From positions 14,085,001 to 14,149,000 of the forward strand of contig JAUCBN010000012.1 in assembly GCA_035048815.1 (NCBI GenBank): DNA of 64,000 bases, given 5' to 3'. The DNA comes from Abelmoschus esculentus (Eukaryota; Streptophyta; Magnoliopsida; Malvales; Malvaceae). The translations under genes were made by a program, and so were the position numbers. The notes under the pieces were generated by a model that made no database searches, was not told the origin of the DNA, and saw only the letters and a list, made by a program, of their open reading frames with translations. Positions 11,106 through 21,607 of this stretch are shown here, piece after piece. Numbering within the stretch: the stretch's first letter is position 1; each line of letters begins with the position of its first letter.

Positions 11106-11269
11106 GTCATGGAATGCGCGCTGAACGTACTAATAGGATCAACGGCGCGCGATTATGACTTGCGAGACTCTTTTAACATAAAAGCACGAGGGGGGACGTA
11201 CCGACAATCCGAACCAAAAATTAACTAAAAATATTAAAAAAAATAGAGGGATAAAACCGAGTCGAAAAA

Positions 11270-11388
11270 GGGGTGCAACACGAGCACTTCCCAGGAGGTC
11301 ACCCATCCTAGTACTACTCTCGCCCAAGCACGCTGAACTGCGGAGTTCTGATGGGATCCGGTGCATTAGTGCTGGTATGATCGCACCC
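11270..11388 (-). rRNA. 5S rRNA copy 41
   Basis: Variants C104G, A54C. Confidence 0.97.
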
Positions 11389-11553
11389 GTCAAGGAATGC
11401 GCGCTGAACGTACTAATAGGATCAACGGCGCGCGATTATGACTTGCGAGTCTCTTTTAACATAAAAGCACGAGGGGGGACGTACCGACAATCCGAACCAA
11501 AAATTAACTAAAAACATTAAAAAAAAATAGAGGGATAAAACCGAGTCGTAAAA

Positions 11554-11672
11554 AGGGTGCAACACGAGGACTTCCCAGGAGGTCAACCATCCTAGTATTA
11601 CTCTCGCCCAAGCACGCTTAACTGCGGAGTTCTGATTGGATCCGGTGCATTAGTGCTGGTATGATCGCACCC
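11554..11672 (-). rRNA. 5S rRNA copy 42
   Basis: Variants C119T, G87T, G75A, C36A. Confidence 0.97.
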
Positions 11673-11836
11673 GTCAAGGTATGCGCGCTGAACGTACTAA
11701 GAGGAACAACGGCGCGCGATTATGACTTGCGAGACTCTTTTAACATAAAAGCACGAGGGGGGACGTACCGACAATCCGAACCAAAAATTAACTGAAAACA
11801 TTAAAAAAAATAGAGGGATAAAACCGAGTCGAAAAA

Positions 11837-11955
11837 GGGGTGCAACACTAGGACTTCCCAGAAGGTCACCCATCCTAGTACTACTCTCGCCCAAGCACGC
11901 TTCACTACGGAGTTCTGATGGGATTCGGTGCATTAGTGCTGGTATGATCGCACCC
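11837..11955 (-). rRNA. 5S rRNA copy 43
   Basis: Variants C107A, C94T, T53G, C49T, G31A. Confidence 0.96.
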
Positions 11956-12120
11956 GTCAAGGAATGCGCGCTGAACGTACTAATAGGATCAACGGCGCGC
12001 GATTATGACTTGCGAGACTCTTTTAACATGAAAGCACGAGGGGGGACGTACCGACAATCCGAACCAAAAATTAACTAAAAACATTAAAAAAAAATAGAGG
12101 GATAAAACCGAGTCGAAAAA

Positions 12121-12239
12121 GGGGTGCAACACGAGGACTTCCCAGGAGGTCACCCATCCTAGTACTACTCTCGCCCAAGCACGCTTCACTGCGGAGTTCT
12201 GATGGGATCCGGTGCATTAGTGCTGGTATGATCGCATCC
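12121..12239 (-). rRNA. 5S rRNA copy 44
   Basis: Variants T53G, G3A. Confidence 0.97.
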
Positions 12240-12404
12240 GTTAAGGAATGCGCGCTGAACGTACTAATAGGATCAACGGCGCGCGATTATGACTTGCGAG
12301 ACTCTTTTAACATAAAAGCACGAGGGGGGACGTACCGACAATCCGAACCAAAAATTAACTAAAAACATTAAAAAAAAATAGAGGGATAAAACCGAGTCGA
12401 AAAA

Positions 12405-12523
12405 GGGGTGCAACACGAGGACTTCCCAGGAGGTCACCCATACTAGTACTACTCTCGCCCAAGCACGCTGAACTGCGGAGTTCTGATGGGATCCGGTGCA
12501 TTAGTGCTGGTATGATCGCACCC
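12405..12523 (-). rRNA. 5S rRNA copy 45
   Basis: Variants G82T, A54C. Confidence 0.97.
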
Positions 12524-12688
12524 GTCAAGGAAAGCGCGCTGAACGTACTAATAGGATCAACGGCGCGCGATTATGACTTGCGAGACTCTTTTAACATAAA
12601 AGCACGAGGGGGGACGTACCGACAATCCGAACCAAAAATTAACTAAAAACATTAAAAAAAAATAGAGGGATAAAACCGAGTCGAAAAA

Positions 12689-12807
12689 GGGGTGCAACAC
12701 GAGGACTTCCCAGGAGGTCACCCATCCTAGTACTACTCTCGCCCGAGCACGCTTAACTGCAAAGTTCTGATGAGATCCGGTGCATTAGTGCTGGTATGAT
12801 CGCACCC
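12689..12807 (-). rRNA. 5S rRNA copy 46
   Basis: Variants T63C, C47T, C46T, C35T. Confidence 0.97.
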
Positions 12808-12971
12808 GTCAAGGAATGCGCGCTGAACGTACTAACAGGATCAACGGCGCGCGATTATGACTTGCGAGACTCTTTTAACATAAAAGCACGAGGGGGGACG
12901 TACCGACAATCCGAACCAAAAATTAACTAAAAACATTAAAAAAAATAGAGGGATAAAACCGAGTCGAAAAA

Positions 12972-13090
12972 GGGGTGCAACACGAGGACTTCCCAGGAGG
13001 TCACCCATCCTAGTACTACTCTCGCCCAAGCAAGCTTCACTGCGGAGTTGTGATGGGATCCGGTGTATTAGTGCTGGTATGATCGCACCC
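12972..13090 (-). rRNA. 5S rRNA copy 47
   Basis: Variants G58T, T53G, G41C, G25A. Confidence 0.97.
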
Positions 13091-13254
13091 GTCAAGGAAT
13101 GCGCGCTGAACGTACTAACAGGATCAACGGCGCGCGATTATGACTTGCGAGACTCTTTTAACATAAAAGCACGAGGGGGGACGTACCGACAATCCGAACC
13201 AAAAATTAACTAAAAACATTAAAAAAAATAGAGGGATAAAACCGAGTCGAAAAA

Positions 13255-13373
13255 GGGGTGCAACACGAGGACTTCCCAGGAGGTCACCCTTCCTAGTACT
13301 ACTCTCGCGCAAGCACGCTTAATTGCGGAGTTCTGATGGGATCCGGTGCATTAGTGCTGGTATGATCACACCC
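13255..13373 (-). rRNA. 5S rRNA copy 48
   Basis: Variants T84A, G65C, G51A, C6T. Confidence 0.97.
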
Positions 13374-13539
13374 GTCAAGGAATGCGCGCTGAACGTACTA
13401 ATAGGATTAACGGCGCGCGATTATGACTTGCGAGACTCTTTTAACATGAAAGCACGAGGGGGGACGTACCGACAATCCGAACCAAAAATTAACTAAAAAC
13501 ATTAAAAAAACAATAGAGGGATAAAACCGAGTCGAAAAA

Positions 13540-13658
13540 GGGGTGCAACACGAGGACTTCCCAGAAGGTCACCCATCCTAGAACTACTCTCGCCCAAGCA
13601 CGCTTAATTGCGGAGTTCTAATGGGATCCGGTGCATTAGTGCTGGTATGATCGCACCC
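13540..13658 (-). rRNA. 5S rRNA copy 49
   Basis: Variants C94T, A77T, G51A, C39T. Confidence 0.97.
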
Positions 13659-13822
13659 GTCAAGGAATGCGCGCTGAACGTACTAACAGGATCAACGGCG
13701 CGCGATTATGACTTGCGAGACTCTTTTAACATAAAAGCACGAGGGGGGACGTACCGACAATCCGAACCAAAAATTAACTAAAAACATTAAAAAAAATAGA
13801 GGGATAAAACCGAGTCGAAAAA

Positions 13823-13941
13823 GGGGTGCAACACGAGGACTTCCCAGGAGGTCACCCAACCTAGTACTACTCTCGCCCAAGCACGCTTAACTGCGGAGTT
13901 CTGATGGGATCCGGTGCATTAGTGCTGGTATGATCGCACCT
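13823..13941 (-). rRNA. 5S rRNA copy 50
   Basis: Variants A83T, G1A. Confidence 0.97.
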
Positions 13942-14105
13942 GTCAAGGAATGCGCGCTGCACGTACTAATAGGATCAACGGCGCGCGATTATGACTTGCG
14001 AGACTCTTTTAACATAAAAGCACGAGGGGGGACGTACCGACAATCCGAACCAAAAATTAACTAAAAACATTAAAAAAAATAGAGGGATAAAACCGAGTCG
14101 AAAAA

Positions 14106-14224
14106 GGGGTGCAACACAAGGACTTCCCAGGAGGTCACCCATCCTAGTACTACTCTCGCCCAAGCACGCATAGCTGCGGAGTTCTGATGGGATCCGGTGC
14201 ATTAGTGCTGGTATGATCGCACCC
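14106..14224 (-). rRNA. 5S rRNA copy 51
   Basis: Variants C107T, A55T, T52C. Confidence 0.97.
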
Positions 14225-14390
14225 GTCAAGGAATGCGCGCTGAACGTACTAATAGGATCAACGGCGCGCGATTATGACTTGCGAGACTCTTTTAACATAA
14301 AAGCACGAGGGGGGACGTACCGACAATCCGAACCAAAAATTAACTAAAAACATTAAAAAAAAAATAGAGGGATAAAACCGAGTCGAAAAA

Positions 14391-14509
14391 GGGGTGCAAC
14401 ACGAGGACTTCCCAGGAGGTCACCCATCATAGTACTACTCTCGCCCGAGCACGCTTAACTGCAGAGTTCTGATGGGATCCGGTGCATTAGTGCTGGTATG
14501 ATCGCACCT
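14391..14509 (-). rRNA. 5S rRNA copy 52
   Basis: Variants G81T, T63C, C47T, G1A. Confidence 0.97.
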
Positions 14510-14639
14510 GTCAAGGAATGCGCGCTGAACGTACTAATAGGATCAACGGCGCGCGATTATGACTTGCGAGACTCTTTTAACATAAAAGCACGAGGGGGGA
14601 CGTACCGACAATCCGAACCAAAAATTAACTAAAAACATT

Positions 14640-14647
14640 AAAAAAAA
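14640..14647 (-). terminator. Second T run, probable backup terminator, reference unit
   Basis: Eight T in RNA sense, about 20 bp past the first T run. It occurs in nearly all units with varying length, and is missing downstream of copies 144 and 176 because of a 26-bp deletion. Confidence 0.55.
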
Positions 14648-14668
14648 TAGAGGGATAAAACCGAGTCG

Positions 14669-14673
14669 AAAAA
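14669..14673 (-). terminator. Pol III terminator (T5), reference unit
   Basis: A run of five T in RNA sense starts directly after nt 119, the usual Pol III stop. It is present in most units. It is reduced to TTTT in copies 4, 5, 11, 17, 58 and 78, and interrupted in the TTATT and CTCTTT families. Confidence 0.85.
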
Positions 14674-14695
14674 GGGGTGCAACACGAGGACTTCC

Positions 14696-14713
14696 CAGGA
14701 GGTCACCCATCCT
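14696..14713 (-). promoter_or_regulatory. Internal C box, reference unit
   Basis: Nt 80-97 (AGGATGGGTGACCTCCTG), the C box, the main TFIIIA contact in 5S genes. Common variants here are C94T, C95T, C91T and G97A. Three copies (166, 210, 213) lack nt 79-81 at its 5' edge. Confidence 0.8.
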
Positions 14714-14720
14714 AGTACTA

Positions 14721-14726
14721 CTCTCG
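14721..14726 (-). promoter_or_regulatory. Internal intermediate element, reference unit
   Basis: Nt 67-72 (GCGAGA), the intermediate element position of 5S genes, between the A and C boxes. Confidence 0.75.
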
Positions 14727-14728
14727 CC

Positions 14729-14743
14729 CAAGCACGCTGAACT
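14729..14743 (-). promoter_or_regulatory. Internal A box, reference unit
   Basis: Nt 50-64 of the gene, the A-box position of 5S genes, part of the TFIIIA-dependent internal control region. Consensus AGTTAAGCGTGCTTG; this copy has C at nt 54. The stretch nt 51-55 is the most variable part of the gene in this window. Confidence 0.8.
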
Positions 14744-14792
14744 GCGGAGTTCTGATGGGATCCGGTGCATTAGTGCTGGTATGATCGCACCC

Positions 14793-14824
14793 GTCAAGGA
14801 ATGCGCGCTGAACGTACTAATAGG
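14793..14824 (-). promoter_or_regulatory. 5S upstream promoter, reference unit
   Basis: In RNA sense the 32 bp before the gene hold TATTAG at -30 to -25 (14817-14822), GC at -12/-11 and C at -1. These match the positions of the TATA-like motif, GC dinucleotide and C known to support plant 5S transcription. The same arrangement recurs in nearly every unit. Exceptions are copy 10 (1-nt loss), copy 200 (deleted -1 to -18) and copy 220 (TATA-like motif deleted). Confidence 0.8.
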
Positions 14825-14841
14825 ATCAACGGCGCGCGATT
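14800..14841. repeat. Imperfect inverted repeat in spacer
   Basis: AATGCGCGC at 14800-14808 faces GCGCGCGATT at 14832-14841, allowing an imperfect 9-bp stem with one extra G. It overlaps the -10 to -50 region of the 5S promoter and is repeated in most units. Confidence 0.4.
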
Positions 14842-14957
14842 ATGACTTGCGAGACTCTTTTAACATAAAAGCACGAGGGGGGACGTACCGACAATCCGAA
14901 CCAAAAATTAACTAAAAACATTAAAAAAAAATAGAGGGATAAAACCGAGTCGAAAAA

Positions 14958-15076
14958 GGGGTGCAACACGAGGACTTCCCAGGAGATCACCCATCCTAGT
15001 ACTACTCTCGCCCGAGCACGCTTAACTGCAGAGTTCTGATGGGATCCGGTGCATTAGTGCTGGTATGATCACACCC
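14958..15076 (-). rRNA. 5S rRNA copy 54
   Basis: Variants C91T, T63C, C47T, C6T; this set recurs in copies 61, 68, 74, 81 and 88. Confidence 0.97.
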
Positions 15077-15240
15077 GTCAAGGAATGAGCGCTGAACGTA
15101 CTAATAGGATCAACGGCGCGCGATTATGACTTGCGAGACTCTTTTAACATGAAAGCACGAGGGGGGACGTACCGACAATCCGAACCAAAAATTAACTAAA
15201 AACATTAAAAAAAATAGAGGGATAAAACCGAGTCGAAAAA

Positions 15241-15359
15241 GGGGTGCAACACGAGGACTTCCCAAGAGGTCACCCATCCTAGTACTACTCTCGCCCAAGC
15301 ACACTTCACTGCGGAGTTTTGATGGGATCCGGTGCATTAGTGCTGGTATGATCGCACCC
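15241..15359 (-). rRNA. 5S rRNA copy 55
   Basis: Variants C95T, C57T, T53G, G41A. Confidence 0.97.
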
Positions 15360-15525
15360 GTCAAGGAATGCGCGCTGAACGTACTAATAGGATCAACGGC
15401 GCGCGATTATGACTTGCGAGACTCTTTTAACATAAAAGCACGAGAGGGGACGTACCGACAATCCGAACCAAAAATTAACTAAAAACATTAAAAAAAAAAT
15501 AGAGGGATAAAACCGAGTCGAAAAA

Positions 15526-15644
15526 GGGGTGCAACACGAGGACTTCCCAGGAGGTCACCCATCCTAATACTACTCTCGCCCAAGCACGCTTAATTGCGGA
15601 GTTCTAATGGGATCCGGTGCATTAGTGCTGGTATGATCACACCC
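15526..15644 (-). rRNA. 5S rRNA copy 56
   Basis: Variants C78T, G51A, C39T, C6T. Confidence 0.97.
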
Positions 15645-15809
15645 GTCAAGGAATGCGCGCTGAACGTACTAATAGGATCAACGGCGCGCGATTATGACTT
15701 GCGAGACTCTTTTAACATAAAAACACGAGCGGGGACATACCGACAATCCGAACCAAAAATTAACTAAAAACATTAAAAAAAAATAGAGGGATAAAACCGA
15801 GTCGAAAAA

Positions 15810-15928
15810 GGGGTGCAACACGAGGACTTCCCAGGAGGTCACCCATCCTAGTACTACTCTCGCCCAAGCACGCTTAACTGCAGAATTCTGATGGGATCCG
15901 GTGCATTAGTGCTAGTATGATCGCACCC
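15810..15928 (-). rRNA. 5S rRNA copy 57
   Basis: Variants C47T, C44T, C15T. Confidence 0.97.
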
Positions 15929-16092
15929 ACCAAAGAATGCGCGCTGAACGTACTAATAGGATCAACGGCCCGCGATTATGACTTGCGAGACTCTTTTAAC
16001 ATAAAAGCACGAGGGGGGACGTACCGACAATCCGAACCAAAAATTAACTAAAAACATTAAAAAAAATAGAGGGATAAAACCGAGTCGGAAAA

Positions 16093-16211
16093 GGGGTGCA
16101 ACATTAGGACTTCCAAGGAGGGCACCCATCCTAGTACTACCCTGGCCAAAGCACGCTTAACTGCGGAGTTCTGATGGGATCCGGTGCATTAGTGCTGGTA
16201 TGATCGCACCC
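16093..16211 (-). rRNA. 5S rRNA copy 58, highly mutated (possible pseudogene)
   Basis: Variants G108A, C107A, G97T, A90C, A71G, G68C, G64T; the C box and the intermediate element are both hit. Terminator TTTT. The same copy recurs as 78 and 92. Confidence 0.92.
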
Positions 16212-16376
16212 GTCAAGAAATGCGCGCTGAACGTACTAATAGGATCAACGGCGCGCGATTATGACTTGCGAGACTCTTTTAACATAAAAGCACGAGGGGG
16301 GACGTACCGACAATCCGAACCAAAAATTAACTAAAAACATTAAAAAAAAATAGAGGGATAAAACCGAGTCGAAAAA

Positions 16377-16495
16377 GGGGTGCAACACGAGGACTTCCCA
16401 GGAGGTCACCCATCGTAGTACTACTCTCGCCCAAGCACGCTTAACTGCGGAGTTCTGATGCGATCCGGTGCATTAGTGCTGGTATGATCGCACCC
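16377..16495 (-). rRNA. 5S rRNA copy 59
   Basis: Variants G81C, C35G (GGATCC lost). Confidence 0.97.
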
Positions 16496-16658
16496 GTTAA
16501 GGAATGCGCGCTGAACGTACTAATAGGATCAACGGCGCGCGATTATGACTTGCGAGACTCTTTTAACATAAAAGCACGAGGGGGGACCGACAATCCGAAT
16601 CAAAAATTAACTAAAAACATTACAAAAAAAAATAGAGGGATAAAACCGAGTCGAAAAA

Positions 16659-16777
16659 GGGGTGCAACACGAGGACTTCCGAGGAGGTCACCCATCCTAG
16701 TACTACTCTCGCCCAAGCACGCTGAACTGCGGAGTTCTGATGGGATCCGGTGCATTAGTGCTGGTATGATCGCACCC
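16659..16777 (-). rRNA. 5S rRNA copy 60
   Basis: Variants G97C, A54C; the spacer downstream lacks a 4-bp GTAC near 16587. Confidence 0.97.
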
Positions 16778-16943
16778 GTCAAGGAATGCGCGCTGAACGT
16801 ACTAATAGGATCAACGGCGCGCGATTATGACTTGCGAGACTCTTTTAACATAAAAGCACGAGGGGGGACGTACCGACAATCCGAACCAAAAATTAACTAA
16901 AAACATTAAAAAAAAAATAGAGGGATAAAACCGAGTCGAAAAA

Positions 16944-17062
16944 GGGGTGCAACACGAGGACTTCCCAGGAGATCACCCATCCTAGTACTACTCTCGCCCG
17001 AGCACGCTTAACTGCAGAGTTCTGATGGGATCCGGTGCATTAGTGCTGGTATGATCACACCC
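16944..17062 (-). rRNA. 5S rRNA copy 61
   Basis: Variants C91T, T63C, C47T, C6T. Confidence 0.97.
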
Positions 17063-17227
17063 GTCAAGGAATGAGCGCTGAACGTACTAATAGGATCAAC
17101 GGCGCGCGATTATGACTTGCGAGACTCTTTTAACATGAAAGCACGAGGGGGGACGTACCGACAATCCGAACCAAAAATTAACTAAAAACATTAAAAAAAA
17201 ATAGAGGGATAAAACCGAGTCGAAAAA

Positions 17228-17346
17228 GGGGTGCAACACGAGGACTTCCCAAGAGGTCACCCATCCTAGTACTACTCTCGCCCAAGCACACTTCACTGCG
17301 GAGTTTTGATGGGATCCGGTGCATTAGTGCTGGTATGATCGCACCC
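17228..17346 (-). rRNA. 5S rRNA copy 62
   Basis: Variants C95T, C57T, T53G, G41A. Confidence 0.97.
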
Positions 17347-17512
17347 GTCAAGGAATGCGCGCTGAACGTACTAATAGGATCAACGGCGCGCGATTATGAC
17401 TTGCGAGACTCTTTTAACATAAAAGCACGAGGGGGGACGTACCGACAATCCGAACCAAAAATTAACTAAAAACATTAAAAAAACAATAGAGGGATAAAAC
17501 CGAGTCGAAAAA

Positions 17513-17631
17513 GGGGTGCAACACGAGGACTTCCCAGAAGGTCACCCATCCTAGAACTACTCTCGCCCAAGCACGCTTAATTGCGGAGTTCTAATGGGAT
17601 CCGGTGCATTAGTGCTGGTATGATCGCACCC
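17513..17631 (-). rRNA. 5S rRNA copy 63
   Basis: Variants C94T, A77T, G51A, C39T. Confidence 0.97.
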
Positions 17632-17796
17632 GTCAAGGAATGCGCGCTGAACGTACTAACAGGATCAACGGCGCGCGATTATGACTTGCGAGACTCTTTT
17701 AACATAAAAGCACGAGGGGGGACGTACCGACAATCCGAACCAAAAATTAACTAAAAACATTAAAAAAAAATAGAGGGATAAAACCGAGTCGAAAAA

Positions 17797-17915
17797 GGGG
17801 TGCAACACGAGGACTTCCCAGGAGGTCACCCAACCTAGTACTACTCTCGCCCAAGCACGCTTAACTGCGGAGTTCTGATGGGATCCGGTGCATTAGTGCT
17901 GGTATGATCGCACCT
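17797..17915 (-). rRNA. 5S rRNA copy 64
   Basis: Variants A83T, G1A. Confidence 0.97.
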
Positions 17916-18080
17916 GTCAAGGAATGCGCGCTGAACGTACTAATAGGATCAACGGCGCGCGATTATGACTTGCGAGACTCTTTTAACATAAAAGCACGAG
18001 GGGGGACGTACCGACAATCCGAACCAAAAATTAACTAAAAACATTAAAAAAAAATAGAGGGATAAAACCGAGTCGAAAAA

Positions 18081-18199
18081 GGGGTGCAACACAAGGACTT
18101 CCCAGGAGGTCACCCATCCTAGTACTACTCTCGCCCAAGCACGCATAACTGCGGAGTTCTGATGGGATCCGGTGCATTAGTGCTGGTATGATCGCACCC
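18081..18199 (-). rRNA. 5S rRNA copy 65
   Basis: Variants C107T, A55T. Confidence 0.97.
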
Positions 18200-18365
18200 G
18201 TCAAGGAATGCGCGCTGAACGTACTAATAGGATCAACGGCGCGCGATTATGACTTGCGAGACTCTTTTAACATAAAAGCACGAGGGGGGACGTACCGACA
18301 ATCCGAACCAAAAATTAACTAAAAACATTAAAAAAAAAATAGAGGGATAAAACCGAGTCGAAAAA

Positions 18366-18484
18366 GGGGTGCAACACGAGGACTTCCCAGGAGGTCACCC
18401 ATCCTAGTACTACTCTCGCCCGAGCACGCTTAACTGCAGAGTTCTGATGGGATCCGGTGCATTAGTGCTGGTATGATCGCACCC
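18366..18484 (-). rRNA. 5S rRNA copy 66
   Basis: Variants T63C, C47T. Confidence 0.97.
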
Positions 18485-18648
18485 GTCAAGGAATGCGCGC
18501 TGAACGTACTAATAGGATCAACGGCGCGCGATTATGACTTGCGAGACTCTTTTAACATAAAAGCACGAGGGGGGACGTACCGGCAATCCGAACCAAAAAT
18601 TAACTAAAAACATTAAAAAAAATAGAGGGATAAAACCGAGTCGAAAAA

Positions 18649-18767
18649 GGGGTGCAACACGAGGACTTCCCAGGAGGTCACCCATCCTAGTACTACTCTC
18701 GCCCAAGCACGCTGAACTGCGGAGTTCTGATGGGATCCGGTGCATTAGTGCTGGTATGATCGCACCC
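18649..18767 (-). rRNA. 5S rRNA copy 67
   Basis: Variant A54C. Confidence 0.97.
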
Positions 18768-18933
18768 GTCAAGGAATGCGCGCTGAACGTACTAATAGGA
18801 TCAACGGCGCGCGATTATGACTTGCGAGACTCTTTTAACATAAAAGCACGAGGGGGGACGTACCGACAATCCGAACCAAAAATTAACTAAAAACATTAAA
18901 AAAAAAATAGAGGGATAAAACCGAGTCGAAAAA

Positions 18934-19052
18934 GGGGTGCAACACGAGGACTTCCCAGGAGATCACCCATCCTAGTACTACTCTCGCCCGAGCACGCTTA
19001 ACTGCAGAGTTCTGATGGGATCCGGTGCATTAGTGCTGGTATGATCACACCT
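18934..19052 (-). rRNA. 5S rRNA copy 68
   Basis: Variants C91T, T63C, C47T, C6T, G1A. Confidence 0.97.
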
Positions 19053-19218
19053 GTCAAGGAATGAGCGCTGAACGTACTAATAGGATCAACGGCGCGCGAT
19101 TATGACTTGCGAGACTCTTTTAACATAAAAGCACGAGGGGGGACGTACCGACAATCCGAACCAAAAATTAACTAAAAACATTAAAAAAACAATAGAGGGA
19201 TAAAACCGAGTCGAAAAA

Positions 19219-19337
19219 GGGGTGCAACACGAGGACTTCCCAGAAGGTCACCCAACCTAGTACTACTCTCGCCCAAGCACGCTTAATTGCGGAGTTCTAA
19301 TGGGATCCGGTGCATTAGTGCTGGTATGATCGCACCC
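19219..19337 (-). rRNA. 5S rRNA copy 69
   Basis: Variants C94T, A83T, G51A, C39T; looks like a hybrid of copies 49 and 50 at a block junction. Confidence 0.97.
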
Positions 19338-19501
19338 GTCAAGGAATGCGCGCTGAACGTACTAACAGGATCAACGGCGCGCGATTATGACTTGCGAGAC
19401 TCTTTTAACATAAAAGCACGAGGGGGGACGTACCGACAATCCGAACCAAAAATTAACTAAAAACATTAAAAAAAATAGAGGGATAAAACCGAGTCGAAAA
19501 A

Positions 19502-19620
19502 GGGGTGCAACACGAGGACTTCCCAGGAGGTCACCCAACCTAGTACTACTCTCGCCCAAGCACGCTTAACTGCGGAGTTCTGATGGGATCCGGTGCATTA
19601 GTGCTGGTATGATCGCACCT
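19502..19620 (-). rRNA. 5S rRNA copy 70
   Basis: Variants A83T, G1A; partner of copy 50. Confidence 0.97.
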
Positions 19621-19784
19621 GTCAAGGAATGCGCGCTGCACGTACTAATAGGATCAACGGCGCGCGATTATGACTTGCGAGACTCTTTTAACATAAAAGC
19701 ACGAGGGGGGACGTACCGACAATCCGAACCAAAAATTAACTAAAAACATTAAAAAAAATAGAGGGATAAAACCGAGTCGAAAAA

Positions 19785-19903
19785 GGGGTGCAACACAAGG
19801 ACTTCCCAGGAGGTCACCCATCCTAGTACTACTCTCGCCCAAGCACGCATAGCTGCGGAGTTCTGATGGGATCCGGTGCATTAGTGCTGGTATGATCGCA
19901 CCC
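19785..19903 (-). rRNA. 5S rRNA copy 71
   Basis: Variants C107T, A55T, T52C; partner of copy 51. Confidence 0.97.
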
Positions 19904-20069
19904 GTCAAGGAATGCGCGCTGAACGTACTAATAGGATCAACGGCGCGCGATTATGACTTGCGAGACTCTTTTAACATAAAAGCACGAGGGGGGACGTACC
20001 GACAATCCGAACCAAAAATTAACTAAAAACATTAAAAAAAAAATAGAGGGATAAAACCGAGTCGAAAAA

Positions 20070-20188
20070 GGGGTGCAACACGAGGACTTCCCAGGAGGTC
20101 ACCCATCATAGTACTACTCTCGCCCGAGCACGCTTAACTGCAGAGTTCTGATGGGATCCGGTGCATTAGTGCTGGTATGATCGCACCT
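20070..20188 (-). rRNA. 5S rRNA copy 72
   Basis: Variants G81T, T63C, C47T, G1A; partner of copy 52. Confidence 0.97.
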
Positions 20189-20352
20189 GTCAAGGAATGC
20201 GCGCTGAACGTACTAATAGGATCAACGGCGCGCGATTATGACTTGCGAGACTCTTTTAACATAAAAGCACGAGGGGGGACGTACCGACAATCCGAACCAA
20301 AAATTAACTAAAAACATTAAAAAAAATAGAGGGATAAAACCGAGTCGAAAAA

Positions 20353-20471
20353 GGGGTGCAACACGAGGACTTCCCAGGAGGTCACCCATCCTAGTACTAC
20401 TCTCGCCCAAGCACGCTGAACTGCGGAGTTCTGATGGGATCCGGTGCATTAGTGCTGGTATGATCGCACCC
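20353..20471 (-). rRNA. 5S rRNA copy 73
   Basis: Variant A54C; partner of copy 53. Confidence 0.97.
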
Positions 20472-20636
20472 GTCAAGGAATGCGCGCTGAACGTACTAAT
20501 AGGATCAACGGCGCGCGATTATGACTTGCGAGACTCTTTTAACATAAAAGCACGAGGGGGGACGTACCGACAATCCGAACCAAAAATTAACTAAAAACAT
20601 TAAAAAAAAATAGAGGGATAAAACCGAGTCGAAAAA

Positions 20637-20755
20637 GGGGTGCAACACGAGGACTTCCCAGGAGATCACCCATCCTAGTACTACTCTCGCCCGAGCACGC
20701 TTAACTGCAGAGTTCTGATGGGATCCGGTGCATTAGTGCTGGTATGATCACACCC
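20637..20755 (-). rRNA. 5S rRNA copy 74
   Basis: Variants C91T, T63C, C47T, C6T; partner of copy 54. Confidence 0.97.
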
Positions 20756-20919
20756 GTCAAGGAATGAGCGCTGAACGTACTAATAGGATCAACGGCGCGC
20801 GATTATGACTTGCGAGACTCTTTTAACATGAAAGCACGAGGGGGGACGTACCGACAATCCGAACCAAAAATTAACTAAAAACATTAAAAAAAATAGAGGG
20901 ATAAAACCGAGTCGAAAAA

Positions 20920-21038
20920 GGGGTGCAACACGAGGACTTCCCAAGAGGTCACCCATCCTAGTACTACTCTCGCCCAAGCACACTTCACTGCGGAGTTTTG
21001 ATGGGATCCGGTGCATTAGTGCTGGTATGATCGCACCC
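20920..21038 (-). rRNA. 5S rRNA copy 75
   Basis: Variants C95T, C57T, T53G, G41A; partner of copy 55. Confidence 0.97.
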
Positions 21039-21204
21039 GTCAAGGAATGCGCGCTGAACGTACTAATAGGATCAACGGCGCGCGATTATGACTTGCGAGA
21101 CTCTTTTAACATAAAAGCACGAGAGGGGACGTACCGACAATCCGAACCAAAAATTAACTAAAAACATTAAAAAAAAAATAGAGGGATAAAACCGAGTCGA
21201 AAAA

Positions 21205-21323
21205 GGGGTGCAACACGAGGACTTCCCAGGAGGTCACCCATCCTAATACTACTCTCGCCCAAGCACGCTTAATTGCGGAGTTCTAATGGGATCCGGTGCA
21301 TTAGTGCTGGTATGATCACACCC
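21205..21323 (-). rRNA. 5S rRNA copy 76
   Basis: Variants C78T, G51A, C39T, C6T; partner of copy 56. Confidence 0.97.
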
Positions 21324-21488
21324 GTCAAGGAATGCGCGCTGAACGTACTAATAGGATCAACGGCGCGCGATTATGACTTGCGAGACTCTTTTAACATAAA
21401 AACACGAGCGGGGACATACCGACAATCCGAACCAAAAATTAACTAAAAACATTAAAAAAAAATAGAGGGATAAAACCGAGTCGAAAAA

Positions 21489-21607
21489 GGGGTGCAACAC
21501 GAGGACTTCCCAGGAGGTCACCCATCCTAGTACTACTCTCGCCCAAGCACGCTTAACTGCAGAATTCTGATGGGATCCGGTGCATTAGTGCTAGTATGAT
21601 CGCACCC
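21489..21607 (-). rRNA. 5S rRNA copy 77
   Basis: Variants C47T, C44T, C15T; partner of copy 57. Confidence 0.97.

Larger units (their letters stand above)
14674..14792 (-). rRNA. 5S rRNA copy 53 (reference unit)
   Basis: 5S rRNA is the small RNA of the large ribosomal subunit; it is made by RNA polymerase III in the nucleoplasm and binds ribosomal proteins uL18 and uL5. This 119-nt copy starts GGGTGCGATC and ends TTGCACCCC. Nt 1-6 can pair with nt 113-118 to form helix I, leaving C119 unpaired. The A box lies at about nt 50-64, the intermediate element at 67-72 (GCGAGA) and the C box at 80-97. GGATCC lies at nt 29-34, as is usual in flowering plants. The only difference I see from the window consensus is A54C. 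The start is fixed by the C at -1 and the conserved GGG, the end by CCCC followed by T5. The other copies are described only by their differences. Confidence 0.98.
14793..14957. other. Intergenic spacer, reference unit (165 bp)
   Basis: The spacer runs from the upstream promoter of copy 53 to the T5 terminator of copy 54. It holds two GCGCGC palindromes (about 14803-14808 and 14832-14837) flanked by AAT and ATT, a G6 tract, and an A-rich part with several A4 to A9 runs. No reading frame or second RNA gene is apparent. Confidence 0.85.
13823..19052 (-). repeat. 20-unit-offset block, first copy
   Basis: Copies 50-68 match copies 70-88 in order, including the highly mutated copy 58. The offset is 5679 bp throughout and drops to 5678 bp near the end. 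Confidence 0.9.

Noticed and set aside
14793..14957. A second RNA gene or Pol II promoter in the spacer
   Set aside because: No tRNA-like or snRNA-like boxes are visible. The only TATA-like motif sits at -30 of the 5S gene.
16484..16900. 138-codon plus-strand frame, repeated at 22163-22579
   Set aside because: It spans more than one 5S unit and is longer only because a 4-bp spacer deletion and a poly-A length change keep the frame open. Its second occurrence is the 20-unit block duplication.
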